Positions 43,938 to 52,371 of a DNA stretch of 64,000 nt are shown piece by piece. The position numbers and the translations under genes are program-made. Source of the DNA: Bog-473 sp963828825 (GTDB taxonomy: Bacteria; Actinomycetota; Acidimicrobiia; Acidimicrobiales; RAAP-2); contig CAWHGF010000007.1 of the NCBI GenBank assembly GCA_963828825.1, forward strand, positions 124,001-188,000, written 5' to 3'. Position 1 is the stretch's first letter. The number at the start of each line of letters is the position of its first letter. The notes beneath the pieces were generated by a model. The model was not told the origin of the DNA, did no database searches, and saw only the letters and a program-made list of their open reading frames with translations.

Positions 43938-44438
43938 ATGCACCGCCCCCCTTCCGTTCTCACGTTGGCCCGCGAGCCCTACGGTGACGACGGGTCGCGG
44001 TGGGTCGTGGCGCAGGCCGAGGCGGAGATCGTGACGCGCTACGGCGAGCTCGAAGACGCCGAGAAGGGCCTCACCTCCGCCATGTTCGACCCTCCGGCCG
44101 GGGCCTTCCTGGTGGCCCGCCGCGGCGGTGCCCCCGGACCCCCCGCCGGCGGGGTCGGCGTGCGCACCCTGCGGCCGGGTCTCGGCCAGATCCGCCGCCT
44201 CTGGGTCGACCCGGCGTGGCGGGGGCACGGCATCGCCCGGACGCTCATGGCCGGGGTGGAGGACGCCGCCCGCGAGCTGGGCCTGACCTCCTTGCGCCTC
44301 GGCACCGGCGACCGCCAGCCCGAAGCCGTGGCGCTCTACGCGTCTTCAGGCTGGGAGCGGGTCCTGGTCGGCGACGACGGTCGCCCCGTGCCGCCCCGTC
44401 ACATCTGGTTCACGAAGCAACTCAGCCCGGTCTCATGA
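43938..44438 (+). CDS. GNAT-family N-acetyltransferase
   Basis: 166 residues. The acetyl-CoA loop is clear: LGQIRRLWVDPAWRGHGIARTLMAGVEDAARELG (Q/RxxGxG/A form RGHGIA) followed by LRLGTGDRQPEAVALYASSGWERV. Substrate unknown; such proteins acetylate amines, antibiotics or peptides. ATG 43938 follows AAAGGA by about 8 nt. It is divergent from ileS with only 19 bp between starts and overlaps the next gene by ATGA. Confidence 0.9.
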   Translation: MHRPPSVLTLAREPYGDDGSRWVVAQAEAEIVTRYGELEDAEKGLTSAMFDPPAGAFLVARRGGAPGPPAGGVGVRTLRPGLGQIRRLWVDPAWRGHGIARTLMAGVEDAARELGLTSLRLGTGDRQPEAVALYASSGWERVLVGDDGRPVPPRHIWFTKQLSPVS

Positions 44439-45202
44439 CATTCGAGATCGTCTGCGAGATAGAGCCGGCGACCACGCCGGACCTCACGAGGGTGCGCCAC
44501 CAGATCGGCGTGCTGAGCCCGGTGGTCACCACGTTCCTCATCCCCGACAATCACATCGGGCGGGCGACCGTGTCGAGCGTCGCCGTCGCGCACGAGGTGC
44601 AGGCCATGGGCGGGCGCTCCATCGCCTGCCTCAATGCCCGCGACCGCAACCTGCTCGGGTTCCGCCGCGATCTCCTGACCGCGGCGGCCTACGGCGTGGA
44701 CCAGTTCCTCTTCGTCTACGGGGACGAGCCGCTGGCCGGCGCGCGCACCAGCGAGCTCAACGTGCGGACGATGCTGACAGAGGGGCGCGCCTATGCCGCG
44801 GGTCTGGGGACCGGCACGCCGATGCGCTTCGGCGCGGCCAGCGGGCTGCGCCCCGTGCCGGCGTGGAAGCTGGCCGCCGACTTCTTCTGCGTGCAGGTCG
44901 GGTTCTCGGTCGAGGACCTGCTGGCCTGGCGGGCCGAGGTGGAAGTCGGCGTTCCCGTCTACGCGGGGGTGATCGTCGTGGCCAGCGCCGGCATGGCCCG
45001 CAACCTGACCATCCCGGGCCTCACCGTCCCGCCCGATCTCGTGCGGCGACTGGAGAAGGACCGCAACGCCGGCGTCGATGTCGCCTGCGACCTGGTCGTC
45101 GCCCTCCGCGACTCGGCGGCGTTCGACGGCGTGCACCTCATTCCCGTGGCGCGTTACCGCGAGGTGGCGGCCCGCCTGGAGCGGGCGCTCTCGTCGCCCT
45201 GA
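44435..45202 (+). CDS. Methylenetetrahydrofolate reductase-like protein
   Basis: 255 residues forming a beta/alpha barrel: MTFEIVCEIEPATTPDLTRV, SPVVTTFLIPDNHIGRATVSSVAVAHEV, DQFLFVYGDEPLAGART and FFCVQVGFSVEDLLAW, in the order of MetF-type barrels. Known enzymes reduce 5,10-methylene-THF with FAD or, in some actinobacteria and archaea, coenzyme F420. The catalytic Glu of E. coli MetF (usual EFFPP) is here CEIEPA, so the true cofactor and substrate are unsure. ATGA overlap with the GNAT gene. Confidence 0.75.
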   Translation: MTFEIVCEIEPATTPDLTRVRHQIGVLSPVVTTFLIPDNHIGRATVSSVAVAHEVQAMGGRSIACLNARDRNLLGFRRDLLTAAAYGVDQFLFVYGDEPLAGARTSELNVRTMLTEGRAYAAGLGTGTPMRFGAASGLRPVPAWKLAADFFCVQVGFSVEDLLAWRAEVEVGVPVYAGVIVVASAGMARNLTIPGLTVPPDLVRRLEKDRNAGVDVACDLVVALRDSAAFDGVHLIPVARYREVAARLERALSSP

Positions 45203-45222
45203 GCGGTGGCACAATCTCGCCG

Positions 45223-45660
45223 ATGACCGATACGCAGCACCTGCGCGACCTCGCCTGGCTGCGCCGCGTCCGTGACCGGATCGACCGGGACTTCGCCCAA
45301 CCGCTTGACGTCGAGGCGCTCGCCCACGGCGCGCACATGTCGGCCGGGCACCTCAGCCGCACCTTCCGGCGCGCCTATGGCGAGTCGCCCTACGGCTACC
45401 TCATGACACGGCGCATCGAGCGCGCCATGGCGCTGCTCCGCCGTGGCGACCTCAGCGTCACCGAGGTCTGTTTCGCGGTCGGCTACTCGTCGCTGGGCAC
45501 CTTCAGCACCCGCTTCACCGAACTCGTCGGGACGTCGCCCGGCACCTACCGGCGCCATGCGGCAGGCGCGACCGTGGGGATGCCGTCGTGCGTGGCGCGA
45601 CAAGTGACCAGACCGATCAGGAATGGAGAAGCACCGGTCACCGCGCCGCACTTAGCATGA
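45223..45660 (+). CDS. AraC-family transcriptional regulator
   Basis: 145 residues holding just the tandem helix-turn-helix DNA-binding domain: LRRVRDRIDRDFAQPLDVEALAHGAHMSAGHLSRTFRRAYGESPYGYL and RRGDLSVTEVCFAVGYSSLGTFSTRFTELVGTSPGTYRR. No separate ligand domain, as in MarA/SoxS-size proteins. CACAAT ends 7 nt before the ATG. Followed by ATGA overlap by a VOC gene, an arrangement widely seen in actinobacteria where the regulator and VOC protein are a co-transcribed pair. Confidence 0.93.
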   Translation: MTDTQHLRDLAWLRRVRDRIDRDFAQPLDVEALAHGAHMSAGHLSRTFRRAYGESPYGYLMTRRIERAMALLRRGDLSVTEVCFAVGYSSLGTFSTRFTELVGTSPGTYRRHAAGATVGMPSCVARQVTRPIRNGEAPVTAPHLA

Positions 45661-46076
45661 CCGCCATGGACCTCACCATCTCTTCGACCTTCCTCCCCCA
45701 TGTCGACCCCGACGCATCGCTGGCCTTCTATCGCGACGTCCTCGGCTTCGAGGTCCGCACCGACGTCGGCTACGGCGACATGCGCTGGATCACGGTCGGC
45801 GCCGCCGGCCAGCCCGACACGGCCATCGTCCTGGAGCCGCCGGCCGCCGATCCCGGCATCACCGACGAGGAACGCCGCACCATCGGCGAGATGATGGCCA
45901 AGGGCAGTTATGCCCGCATCATCCTGGCCACCGCGGACCTCGACGGCACCTTCTCGCGGCTACAGGCCAGCGGTGCCGAGATCGCCCAGGAGCCGACCGA
46001 GCAGCCCTACGGGATACGGGACTGCGCCGTGCGCGACCCCGCGGGCAACCTCATCCGCATCAACGAGATCCGCTGA
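45657..46076 (+). CDS. VOC-family (glyoxalase/bleomycin-resistance-like) protein
   Basis: 139 residues, one VOC module: FLPHVDPDASLAFYRDVLGFEVRTDVGY, WITVGAAGQPDTAIVLEPP and EPTEQPYGIRDCAVRDPAGNLIRINE with the C-terminal metal Glu. ATG at 45657 overlaps the AraC stop; an ATG three codons in (45666) is the alternative. Its 3' end overlaps the convergent HAD gene by 17 bp. Probably detoxification, unproven. Confidence 0.88.
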   Translation: MTAMDLTISSTFLPHVDPDASLAFYRDVLGFEVRTDVGYGDMRWITVGAAGQPDTAIVLEPPAADPGITDEERRTIGEMMAKGSYARIILATADLDGTFSRLQASGAEIAQEPTEQPYGIRDCAVRDPAGNLIRINEIR

Positions 46077-46770
46077 GGGCGCGCTCGAGCGCATCGAGCG
46101 ACGCGTCGTCGACCTCGAGCAGCGAGTCCACCACGAGGTCGGCCAGCGCGAAGGCGGGTTGATCGCCCTCGCCCTCTTCGGGCACGGCGATGCAGGTCAT
46201 GGACGACGCCTTCGCCGCCAGCACGCCGGCGGGCGCGTCCTCCCACACGAGACAGCGGCGGGGCGGTGCGCCCAGCTTCGCCGCCGCCGTGAGGAAGACG
46301 GCGGGATGCGGCTTGCCGTAGTCCTCGTCCTCGGCCGAGTGCACCACCTCGAACCGCTCGCGCAGCCCGAAGTGCGCCAGCGCGGCATCGATGAGGCGGT
46401 ACTGCGACGATGAGGCGACCGCCAGCGGCAGCACGCGTGCACGGCACAGGTCGATGGCGTGCGCGGCACCCGGCTTGAGCACACCCTTGGTCACGATGAG
46501 CTCGATCACACGGTCGACCACGGCCACCGCCACCTCGTCGGGCGTCGGCGTGGCGCCCGGCCACGGGTGCAGCCCGTACCAGTGCGCCGTGACCTCGCTC
46601 ACGAACATGCCCTTGGTCGAGCGGCAGCCCTCGGCGGCCACGGGCACGCCGAGACCGCCGAGGATCTCGATCTCGGCCTCGTGCCAGAGGATCTCGGAGT
46701 CGATGAGGAGCCCGTCCATGTCGAAGATGGACGCGGCGAACCCCGCCGGAACGGGGTGCGGCGGAGTCAA
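46060..46770 (-). CDS. HAD-family phosphatase (beta-phosphoglucomutase/HxpB-like)
   Basis: 236 residues. HAD motif I in FDMDGLLIDSE, motif II in PLAVASSS, motif III Lys in KPHPAVF and motif IV in VWEDAPAGVLAAKAS, with a C1 helical cap. Resembles hexitol/2-deoxyhexose phosphatases. The start is a TTG that overlaps the glutathione peroxidase stop (TTGA), the only start before motif I. Confidence 0.9.
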   Translation of the reverse strand: MTPPHPVPAGFAASIFDMDGLLIDSEILWHEAEIEILGGLGVPVAAEGCRSTKGMFVSEVTAHWYGLHPWPGATPTPDEVAVAVVDRVIELIVTKGVLKPGAAHAIDLCRARVLPLAVASSSQYRLIDAALAHFGLRERFEVVHSAEDEDYGKPHPAVFLTAAAKLGAPPRRCLVWEDAPAGVLAAKASSMTCIAVPEEGEGDQPAFALADLVVDSLLEVDDASLDALERALSGSR

Positions 46771-47255
46771 GCGGTGAGCTGCGCCTCGATGTCACCCACG
46801 ACAGTCGGGTCCTCGGGCTCCACCTGGGGCCGGTAGCGCGCCACGATGTCGCCCTTGGGGGACACGAGGAACTTCTCGAAGTTCCACGTGATGTCACCCG
46901 CCTTGCCCTCGGCGTCCTCCTTCTCCGTCAACTCGGCGTAGATCGGGTGGCGGTTCTCGCCGTTCACGTCGATCTTCTCCGTCAGCGGGAAGGTCACCCC
47001 GTAGGTGGCCGAGCAGAACTGTGCGATCTCCTCGGGCGTCCCGGGCTCCTGGCCCACGAACTGGTTGCTCGGGAAGCCGATGACCGAGAAGCCGCGGTCG
47101 CCGTAGGTCTTCTGCAGGCGCTCGAGCCCTTCGTACTGCGGGGTGAGGCCGCACTTGGAGGCCACGTTGACGAGCAGCAGCGTCTTGCCCTTGTAGTCGC
47201 CCAGCGTGGCGTCGTCGCCCTGGAGTGTGTGGATGGGGATGTCGTAGAGAGCCAT
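46767..47255 (-). CDS. Glutathione peroxidase-type thiol peroxidase
   Basis: 162 residues: NVASKCGLTPQYEGLERLQ with peroxidatic Cys (not selenocysteine), FPSNQFVGQEPG supplying Gln, and DITWNFEKFLVSPKG supplying Trp/Asn of the catalytic tetrad. A Cys follows in IAQFCSATYG and may be the resolving residue, as in thioredoxin-dependent members. TAGGGT (47267-47262) ends 6 nt before the ATG. Reduces H2O2 and lipid peroxides. Confidence 0.94.
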   Translation of the reverse strand: MALYDIPIHTLQGDDATLGDYKGKTLLLVNVASKCGLTPQYEGLERLQKTYGDRGFSVIGFPSNQFVGQEPGTPEEIAQFCSATYGVTFPLTEKIDVNGENRHPIYAELTEKEDAEGKAGDITWNFEKFLVSPKGDIVARYRPQVEPEDPTVVGDIEAQLTA

Positions 47256-47261
47256 GGACCG

Positions 47262-47307
47262 ACCCTACCGGTCACCGATGGTTGCGTGCCCGGGGCCCGC
47301 GTAGGGT
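47262..47307. promoter_or_regulatory. Divergent leaderless promoter pair with identical -10 boxes
   Basis: TAGGGT on the minus strand (47267-47262), 6 nt before the peroxidase ATG, and TAGGGT on the plus strand (47302-47307), 7 nt before the oxidoreductase GTG. Both genes are redox functions and start 59 bp apart. Confidence 0.6.
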
Positions 47308-47314
47308 GACCGGC

Positions 47315-48259
47315 GTGCACGCCGTCGTGATCCGGGATGGTCAGCTGTACTGGGAGCAGCGGGACGACCCCGTCCCCGGCGACACCGAGCTCCTGGTGTC
47401 GGTGCGGGCGGCCGGGTTGAACGCGGCGGACCTGGTGCAGCGGGCGGGCTTCTATCCAGCGCCGCCCGGCTGGCCCGCCGACATCCCCGGCATGGAGTTC
47501 GCCGGCGAGGTGGTGGCCGTCGGCCGGCAGGTCACGCTCTTCTCCCCCGGCGACCGGGTCATGGCCGTGGTCGGTGGGGGGGCGCAGGCGACCCTGGCCC
47601 TCGTCGACGAGGCACACGCGCTGGCCGTACCCGACGCCCTGCCCTGGACGGAGGCGGGCGGCTTCCCCGAGGTCTTCACCACCGCCTACGACGCCCTCTT
47701 CCGCCAGGCCGACCTGCAGATGGGCGAGCGCGTCCTGGTGAGCGGTGGCGCCGGTGGCGTCGGGACCGCGGGCGTCCAACTCGCCGCGCAGGCGGGTGCC
47801 GTCGTGACGGCCACCGTGCGCGACCCCGCCCGGCACGACGCGGTGGCCGCCCTCGGTGCGCACAATGTCATCGCGCCTGGCGACGAGGCCGCGTCCGCTC
47901 CGTATGACGTCGTGCTCGAGCTGGTGGGCGCGCCCAGCCTGACCGGCGTCCTGCCGCATCTGGCGCCATGGGCCCGCGTGGTGGTCATCGGCGTCGGCGG
48001 CGGGGGCAGCATGGAGATCGAGCTCATGCAACTCATGCAGAAGCGGGTGAGCATCGGCGGCTCGACCCTGCGCATCCGCAGCCGACGCGAGAAGGCCGAC
48101 GTGGCCGCCGACGTGGCGGCCCACGTGCTGCCGGCGTTGGTGGCCGGCCGGCTGCAGATCCCCGTCTACGAGACGTTCCCGCTCGCCGAGGCGCAGAACG
48201 CCTACGACCGCTTCGCCGCCGGCGCCAAGTTCGGCAAGGTGGTCCTCGTCGCTCCGTGA
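47315..48259 (+). CDS. NADPH:quinone oxidoreductase-like (zinc-free MDR family)
   Basis: 314 residues: GroES-like N-terminus with AAGLNAADLVQRAGFYP and IPGMEFAGEVVAVG, then the nucleotide-binding AGGVGTAGVQLAAQAGA and a C-terminal MQKRVSIGGSTLR. No zinc ligands, as in QOR and PIG3-type enzymes, which reduce quinones with NADPH. GTG 47315 chosen because TAGGGT ends 7 nt before it. GTGA overlap with the following HAD gene. Confidence 0.93.
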   Translation: MHAVVIRDGQLYWEQRDDPVPGDTELLVSVRAAGLNAADLVQRAGFYPAPPGWPADIPGMEFAGEVVAVGRQVTLFSPGDRVMAVVGGGAQATLALVDEAHALAVPDALPWTEAGGFPEVFTTAYDALFRQADLQMGERVLVSGGAGGVGTAGVQLAAQAGAVVTATVRDPARHDAVAALGAHNVIAPGDEAASAPYDVVLELVGAPSLTGVLPHLAPWARVVVIGVGGGGSMEIELMQLMQKRVSIGGSTLRIRSRREKADVAADVAAHVLPALVAGRLQIPVYETFPLAEAQNAYDRFAAGAKFGKVVLVAP

Positions 48260-48978
48260 TCGAGGCCGTCCTCTTCGACGGGGACCAGACGTTGTGGGAT
48301 TTCGAGCGCGTGATGCGCGAGGCGCTCGTCGCCGTCGCCGGCGAACTACGCGCCGCCCGACCCGGCGCGTTCGCCGACGCGCTGCGCTGGGAGGACCTCC
48401 AGGCCGACCGCGCCTTCGTGGCGGAGGCGATGCCCGAGGTGTGGTCGCTGGCCGAGCTCCGCGTGCACGGCTTCGCCCGCACGCTGGCGCGCCGGCGCGA
48501 CGTCGAGGGCGGTGACGAGGCCGCGGACGAGGTGCTGGCCCGCGCGCTGAGCGAGTCGTATTTCGTCCACCGCGACCGTGACCCCGCGCTCTTCCCCGAC
48601 ACGCTGCCTGCTCTCGACACGCTGCGCGCCGACTATCGGCTCGGCCTACTCTCCAACGGCAGCCGCCAGCCCGAGACGGCGGGACTGGCCGGCTACTTCG
48701 AGACGGTGGTCTTCGCGCAGGACCACCGGGTGGCCAAGCCGGACAAGGGGATCTTCGACGTGGTGGAGCGCGAGCTCGGCGTCGGGCCCGAGGTGTGCGT
48801 GCTCGTCGGCGACCATCCGGTCAACGACGTCGCCGGCGCCCACCGCGCCGGCTGGCGCTCGGTGTGGCTCGACCGCGACGGCGCCGTCGAGTTCCCGGCG
48901 GACGGCCCCCGACCCGACGCCGTGGTGGCCGCGCTCACCGAGCTGCCCGACGTGCTGCGCCGGCTCGACGCGACGTGA
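48256..48978 (+). CDS. HAD-family hydrolase (YjjG/haloacid dehalogenase-like)
   Basis: 240 residues: motif I in VLFDGDQTLWDFE (second Asp position is Gln, DGDQT instead of DxDGT), motif II LGLLSNGSRQPE, motif III Lys in KPDKGIFD and motif IV VGDHPVNDVAGAHRAG. Cap of C1 type. GTG start overlaps the oxidoreductase stop. The motif I change leaves the nucleophile Asp and the acid/base Asp in place. Substrate unknown. Confidence 0.9.
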   Translation: MIEAVLFDGDQTLWDFERVMREALVAVAGELRAARPGAFADALRWEDLQADRAFVAEAMPEVWSLAELRVHGFARTLARRRDVEGGDEAADEVLARALSESYFVHRDRDPALFPDTLPALDTLRADYRLGLLSNGSRQPETAGLAGYFETVVFAQDHRVAKPDKGIFDVVERELGVGPEVCVLVGDHPVNDVAGAHRAGWRSVWLDRDGAVEFPADGPRPDAVVAALTELPDVLRRLDAT

Positions 48979-48982
48979 GGCG

Positions 48983-49360
48983 CTATTTCGGGCGGGGAAT
49001 CTGGAAGTAGCAGGTGCCCCGGGCCAGCATCGTCCCGTCCTCGTTCATTATGCGCGCGTCCGCAATGGCCATCGCCCGGCCCCGGCGGACGATGTCACCG
49101 ACCACGGTGTAGGTGCCTCCGATCTGGACCGCGTGCAAGTACTCGACGTTCAGGGACACGGTGGGCGCGGACGGGGTCTCGATCAACGGCATCAGGGCGG
49201 CCCCGCAGGCCTCATCGATCGCCGTGGCGATAATTCCACCGTGGACGCTCCCGAAAGGGTTCGCCATATCGGGCGTCGGTGCCCACGACATCTCTGCGTG
49301 ACCGTCCCGCGAGAAGAGGAACGTCCATCGACCGGGACTCTCGGCATACGGCGCTGTCAC
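48983..49360 (-). CDS. PaaI-type hotdog thioesterase
   Basis: A single hotdog domain: PDMANPFGSVHGGIIATAIDEACGAALMPLI (HGG plus catalytic acid in DEA), SLNVEYLHAVQIGG and ADARIMNEDGTMLARGTCYFQI. Hydrolyses acyl-CoA thioesters. The frame stays open to 49549, overlapping the thiolase gene, but no ATG is available. The GTG at about 49360, just before the first strand, is the likeliest start, giving about 125 residues. The sense of the overlap makes the true 5' end uncertain. Confidence 0.82.
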   Translation of the reverse strand: MTAPYAESPGRWTFLFSRDGHAEMSWAPTPDMANPFGSVHGGIIATAIDEACGAALMPLIETPSAPTVSLNVEYLHAVQIGGTYTVVGDIVRRGRAMAIADARIMNEDGTMLARGTCYFQIPRPK

Positions 49361-49455
49361 AGATATCTCGCTCTCTCCCCGGTCAGAGGTGCGTCGACCC
49401 GCAGTGGCAATGAATGCGTCAACGTTGGCCGAAGTCTCAGGTGATGGTGGCGCGA

Positions 49456-50604
49456 TCAGCGGGTGACGATGACGACGCCGGCGTTGGCGCCGCGGCCCAC
49501 CGTGTGGGACAGCGCGACCCGGGCGCCCTCTACCTGGCGCGGTCCGCACTCGTCCCGGAGCTGGCGCACCAGCTCGACCACCTGGCCGAGCGCAGAGGCG
49601 CCGAGCGGCTCGCCCTTCGACAGGAGGCCCCCGCTCGGGTTCACCGGGAGCCGGCCGCCGAGGGCGGTGGCCCCCGAATCAAGCAGGGCGGCTGACCCGC
49701 CGGGCTCGCACAGCCCCAGCTCCTCGCATGAGCCGAGCTCGCGGGCGGCGTCGGTGTCCTGGCACTCGACCACGTGGAGGTCGGAAGGGCCCAGACCCGC
49801 CTCCTCGTAGGCGTCGGTGGCGGCCAGCGTCGTCGGGGCCGGCACGTCGTCGTCGGCCAGGCCGGACAGCGGGGTGGACTCGCTGAGGACCGAGCCCGAG
49901 ATGTGCGAGCGCAGGACGGCGGCGGCCAGCGTGACGGGCGTCGTCGGCGGCGAGTCCAGGTCGGCGCGGCGCAGGACCAGCGCGGCGGCTCCCTCGTTGG
50001 GCGAACACAGCATGAAGAGGTGCAGCGGCTCGCACACGACCCGCGACGCCAGCACCTCCTCGACCGAGGTCTCCTTCTGGTACATGGCGTCGGGGTTCGC
50101 CGCGCCGTGGCGCCGGTTCTTGACCACGACCCGCGCCAGGTGGTCCTTGGTGACCCCTGAGGTGAGGCACAGGCGCTGGGCCCGCAGCCCGAAGAAGGCC
50201 GGAGTGGCGGCCAGGCCCGCCTCCTCCTGCCAGGGCTCGAAGAAGGAGGAGCGGATGATCCCCCGGGGCATCTTCTCGGTCCCGAAGACGAGCACGGTGT
50301 CGTACTGCCCGGCCCGGATGGCCGCGGCGGCGAGCATGAGCGCGGCGCCGCCGCTGGCGCAGCCGGCCTCCACGTCCACGATGGGCATGCCCGTCATGCC
50401 GAGCCGGCTCAGCACCTTGTGGCCCGTCGCCACGCCGCCGTAGGCCGTCCCGCAGAAGGCGGCCTGGAAGCCTCCCTTGCCGACGCCCGCCTCGCGCAGC
50501 GCGGCGCGCACGGCGACGACGCCCATGTCCGTCGTGGAGACGCCGTCGAAGCGGCCGAAGGGGTGCATGCCCACGCCGGCGACGTTGACGGCGACCGCGC
50601 TCAC
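49456..50604 (-). CDS. Thiolase-fold acyltransferase/aldolase of the lipid-transfer type, catalytic His residues replaced
   Basis: 382 residues, SCP-x thiolase/Ltp-like: VAGVGMHPFGRF, nucleophile-type Cys82 in VEAGCASGGAALM, SPNEGAAALVL and NPSGGLLSKGEPLGASALGQ. Two canonical positions are changed: HDCFT is here ECQDT (280-284) and GHP is GEP (331-333). It therefore is probably not an ordinary degradative thiolase. The GTG overlaps the stop of the DUF35 gene; thiolase-DUF35 pairs are known as steroid side-chain aldolase complexes (Ltp2-ChsH2). Confidence 0.88.
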   Translation of the reverse strand: MSAVAVNVAGVGMHPFGRFDGVSTTDMGVVAVRAALREAGVGKGGFQAAFCGTAYGGVATGHKVLSRLGMTGMPIVDVEAGCASGGAALMLAAAAIRAGQYDTVLVFGTEKMPRGIIRSSFFEPWQEEAGLAATPAFFGLRAQRLCLTSGVTKDHLARVVVKNRRHGAANPDAMYQKETSVEEVLASRVVCEPLHLFMLCSPNEGAAALVLRRADLDSPPTTPVTLAAAVLRSHISGSVLSESTPLSGLADDDVPAPTTLAATDAYEEAGLGPSDLHVVECQDTDAARELGSCEELGLCEPGGSAALLDSGATALGGRLPVNPSGGLLSKGEPLGASALGQVVELVRQLRDECGPRQVEGARVALSHTVGRGANAGVVIVTR

Positions 50605-50993
50605 GACAGGCCCGCCGGCGCGAAGGCGTAGGTGACGACGTCGTTGCCGTTGGCGTCGGTGTGCAGCGGTACGACACGGAGCTCCATGGGCTGGCCCTGC
50701 GCCAGCGCGCCCGGATTGCTCTCGGTCAGGCGGCTGATGACGCGCACGCCCTCGGGCAGCTCCACCACGCCGACGCCGAAGGGCACCTCGCCCTCGTAGC
50801 CGGGGGGCGGGGCGGTGACGGCCGTCCAGGCCCACAAGGTCCCGGGCCGGACCAGCTCGACCGGTTCCGGGTCCTCGGTGGCGCAGTAGGTGCACGCGTC
50901 GGCGCGCGGGAAGAGGACGTTGCGGCAGTTGGTGCAGCGGCTGGCCAGGAGGGTCGGCGGTTCACCATCGGTGAAGAGGCCCTCCCGGACCAT
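50601..50993 (-). CDS. DUF35 OB-fold, zinc-ribbon acyl-CoA-associated protein
   Basis: 130 residues. Zinc ribbon SRCTNCRNVLFPRADACTYC (four Cys) followed by an OB fold (VRPGTLWAWTAVTAPPPGYEGEVPFGVGVVEL). Such proteins bind acyl-CoA and are obligatory partners of thiolase-fold enzymes. GTG at 51002 is an alternative start, with GAGGGG 2 nt upstream; the ATG at 50993 has a better distance. Translationally coupled to the thiolase gene. Confidence 0.9.
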   Translation of the reverse strand: MVREGLFTDGEPPTLLASRCTNCRNVLFPRADACTYCATEDPEPVELVRPGTLWAWTAVTAPPPGYEGEVPFGVGVVELPEGVRVISRLTESNPGALAQGQPMELRVVPLHTDANGNDVVTYAFAPAGLS

Positions 50994-51008
50994 GACACGC
51001 ACGGCCCC

Positions 51009-51428
51009 TCAGCCCTCGAGCTCGATCAGCTCGACCGCGTCGAACTCCCAGTAGGTGCGCAGGGCGGCGATCTTGCCGGCGCCGTCACTCCGGTAGGTGT
51101 AGACGCCCCGAACGACGGCCTCGTGCGTGCCTCCGGCCAGCGTGGTCCGGATGACGCCCACTTCGGCCGCCTCGTCCCCGCACAGGTAGGACTCGCTGAA
51201 CTCGAACTTGATGGCCTCACTGTTGGCGATGACGCTGTCGTAGAAGGCGGCAATGCGCTCGCGTCCTTGGTGGCCCTTGCCTTCGGGGTCGAACGGCGAC
51301 GGGCCGAGGGGGTCGGCGACGACGGCGTCCTCGGCGAAAAGTGCGAGCCAGCCGTCGCGGTCGCCGGCGGCCACGGCGGCGCGGGAGCGGATACCGAGCT
51401 CGCGGGCGTTGAGCGGTTCGTCGGTCAT
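51009..51428 (-). CDS. SnoaL/ketosteroid-isomerase-like (NTF2 fold) protein
   Basis: 139 residues of cone-shaped NTF2-like fold: ELGIRSRAAVAAGDRDGWLALFAEDAVVADPLG, GRERIAAFYDSVI and a final EFDAVELIELEG. The Asp in VVADP corresponds to the catalytic position in some SnoaL enzymes. Between an LLM oxidoreductase and the DUF35/thiolase pair on the same strand, so probably part of a lipid or polycyclic degradation module. Confidence 0.85.
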   Translation of the reverse strand: MTDEPLNARELGIRSRAAVAAGDRDGWLALFAEDAVVADPLGPSPFDPEGKGHQGRERIAAFYDSVIANSEAIKFEFSESYLCGDEAAEVGVIRTTLAGGTHEAVVRGVYTYRSDGAGKIAALRTYWEFDAVELIELEG

Positions 51429-51449
51429 ATCGAGTTGTGTCCCTCCCTC

Positions 51450-52325
51450 TCAGCGGACCTTGGCGATGACCTCGTCGGCAAAACGAGTGAGATTGTCGAC
51501 CTTTGTCTGCAGGCTCTCGGTGTCCTGCTCGGTGCCGTAGGGCCAGCGGAAGCCGACGATCACGTCGGTGACGCCGAGCTCCTCCAGGCGCTGCACGCCG
51601 TCCGGTGTGTAGGCGTCCAGCGAGATCACGTGCGTCTCGAACGGCTTGTCCTCGGTGCCGTGCTCGCGGCGCAGCTCGGCCAGGCGGGCCAGCAGTCCGG
51701 GGAGGTCGGCCGGGTCGCCCCCGCCGTGCAACCAGCCGTCGCCGTCGATGGCGGCCCGCTTCAGGGCGGCTTCGTGGTGCCCGCCGATCAGGATCGGCAC
51801 GGGAAGGCTCGGCGTCGGAGACATTTTGATGGACGGTACGTCGAAGACCTCGCCGTGGAACTCGAAGAACCCGCCGGCCATGAGGCCGCGCATGATGGCG
51901 ATCTCCTCGTCCATGCGCTTGCCCCGGCGCTCCCACGGCACGCCGCAGATCTCGTAGTCCTCGGGCCACGGGCTCGTGCCCACCCCGAGCAGGAGGCGGT
52001 TCCCGGTCAGCACGGCGGTGGAGCTGACCTGCTTGGTGATGAGCACCGGCTGGCGGATCGGGAGCTTGATCACGAACGTCACGAAGCGCAGGCGCTCGGT
52101 GACCGCCCCCATGGCGGGGATCAGCGAGAAGGGCTCCAAGAAGGGCTTGTCCTCGAGGAACTCCCTGGTGCCGTCGGGGTTGAATGGGTAGGTGGTGTCG
52201 GACACCTCGGGATAGCAGATGCTGTCGGGCACGACCATGGAGTCGTAGCCGGCCGCCTCCGCCGCCCGCGCCAGTGGCAGGTAGTACGACGGATCCGTCA
52301 TCGACTCCGCATACGAGAAACGCAC
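51450..52325 (-). CDS. LLM-class flavin/F420-dependent oxidoreductase
   Basis: 291 residues of the luciferase-like barrel: FSYAESMTDPSYYLPLARAAEAAGYDSMVVPDS, VTERLRFVTFVIKLPIRQPVLITKQVSST, LTGNRLLLGVGTSPWPEDYE and PVPILIGGHHEAALKRAAIDGDGW. Members of this group in actinobacteria use F420. GTG 52325 follows GGAGGTGCG closely and gives the family-typical N-terminus; the frame is open to an ATG at 52364. Leads the minus-strand LLM-SnoaL-DUF35-thiolase run. Confidence 0.9.
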   Translation of the reverse strand: MRFSYAESMTDPSYYLPLARAAEAAGYDSMVVPDSICYPEVSDTTYPFNPDGTREFLEDKPFLEPFSLIPAMGAVTERLRFVTFVIKLPIRQPVLITKQVSSTAVLTGNRLLLGVGTSPWPEDYEICGVPWERRGKRMDEEIAIMRGLMAGGFFEFHGEVFDVPSIKMSPTPSLPVPILIGGHHEAALKRAAIDGDGWLHGGGDPADLPGLLARLAELRREHGTEDKPFETHVISLDAYTPDGVQRLEELGVTDVIVGFRWPYGTEQDTESLQTKVDNLTRFADEVIAKVR

Positions 52326-52371
52326 CGCACCTCCGCTGTCCACGAGTTCGGGCGCGCCTACCATGCGGCCC

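Noticed and set aside
41459..43987. 842-codon open frame on the plus strand opposite ileS
   Set aside because: It is antisense to a complete isoleucyl-tRNA synthetase with all motifs; long antisense frames are expected at this GC content, and the translation has no recognisable domain.
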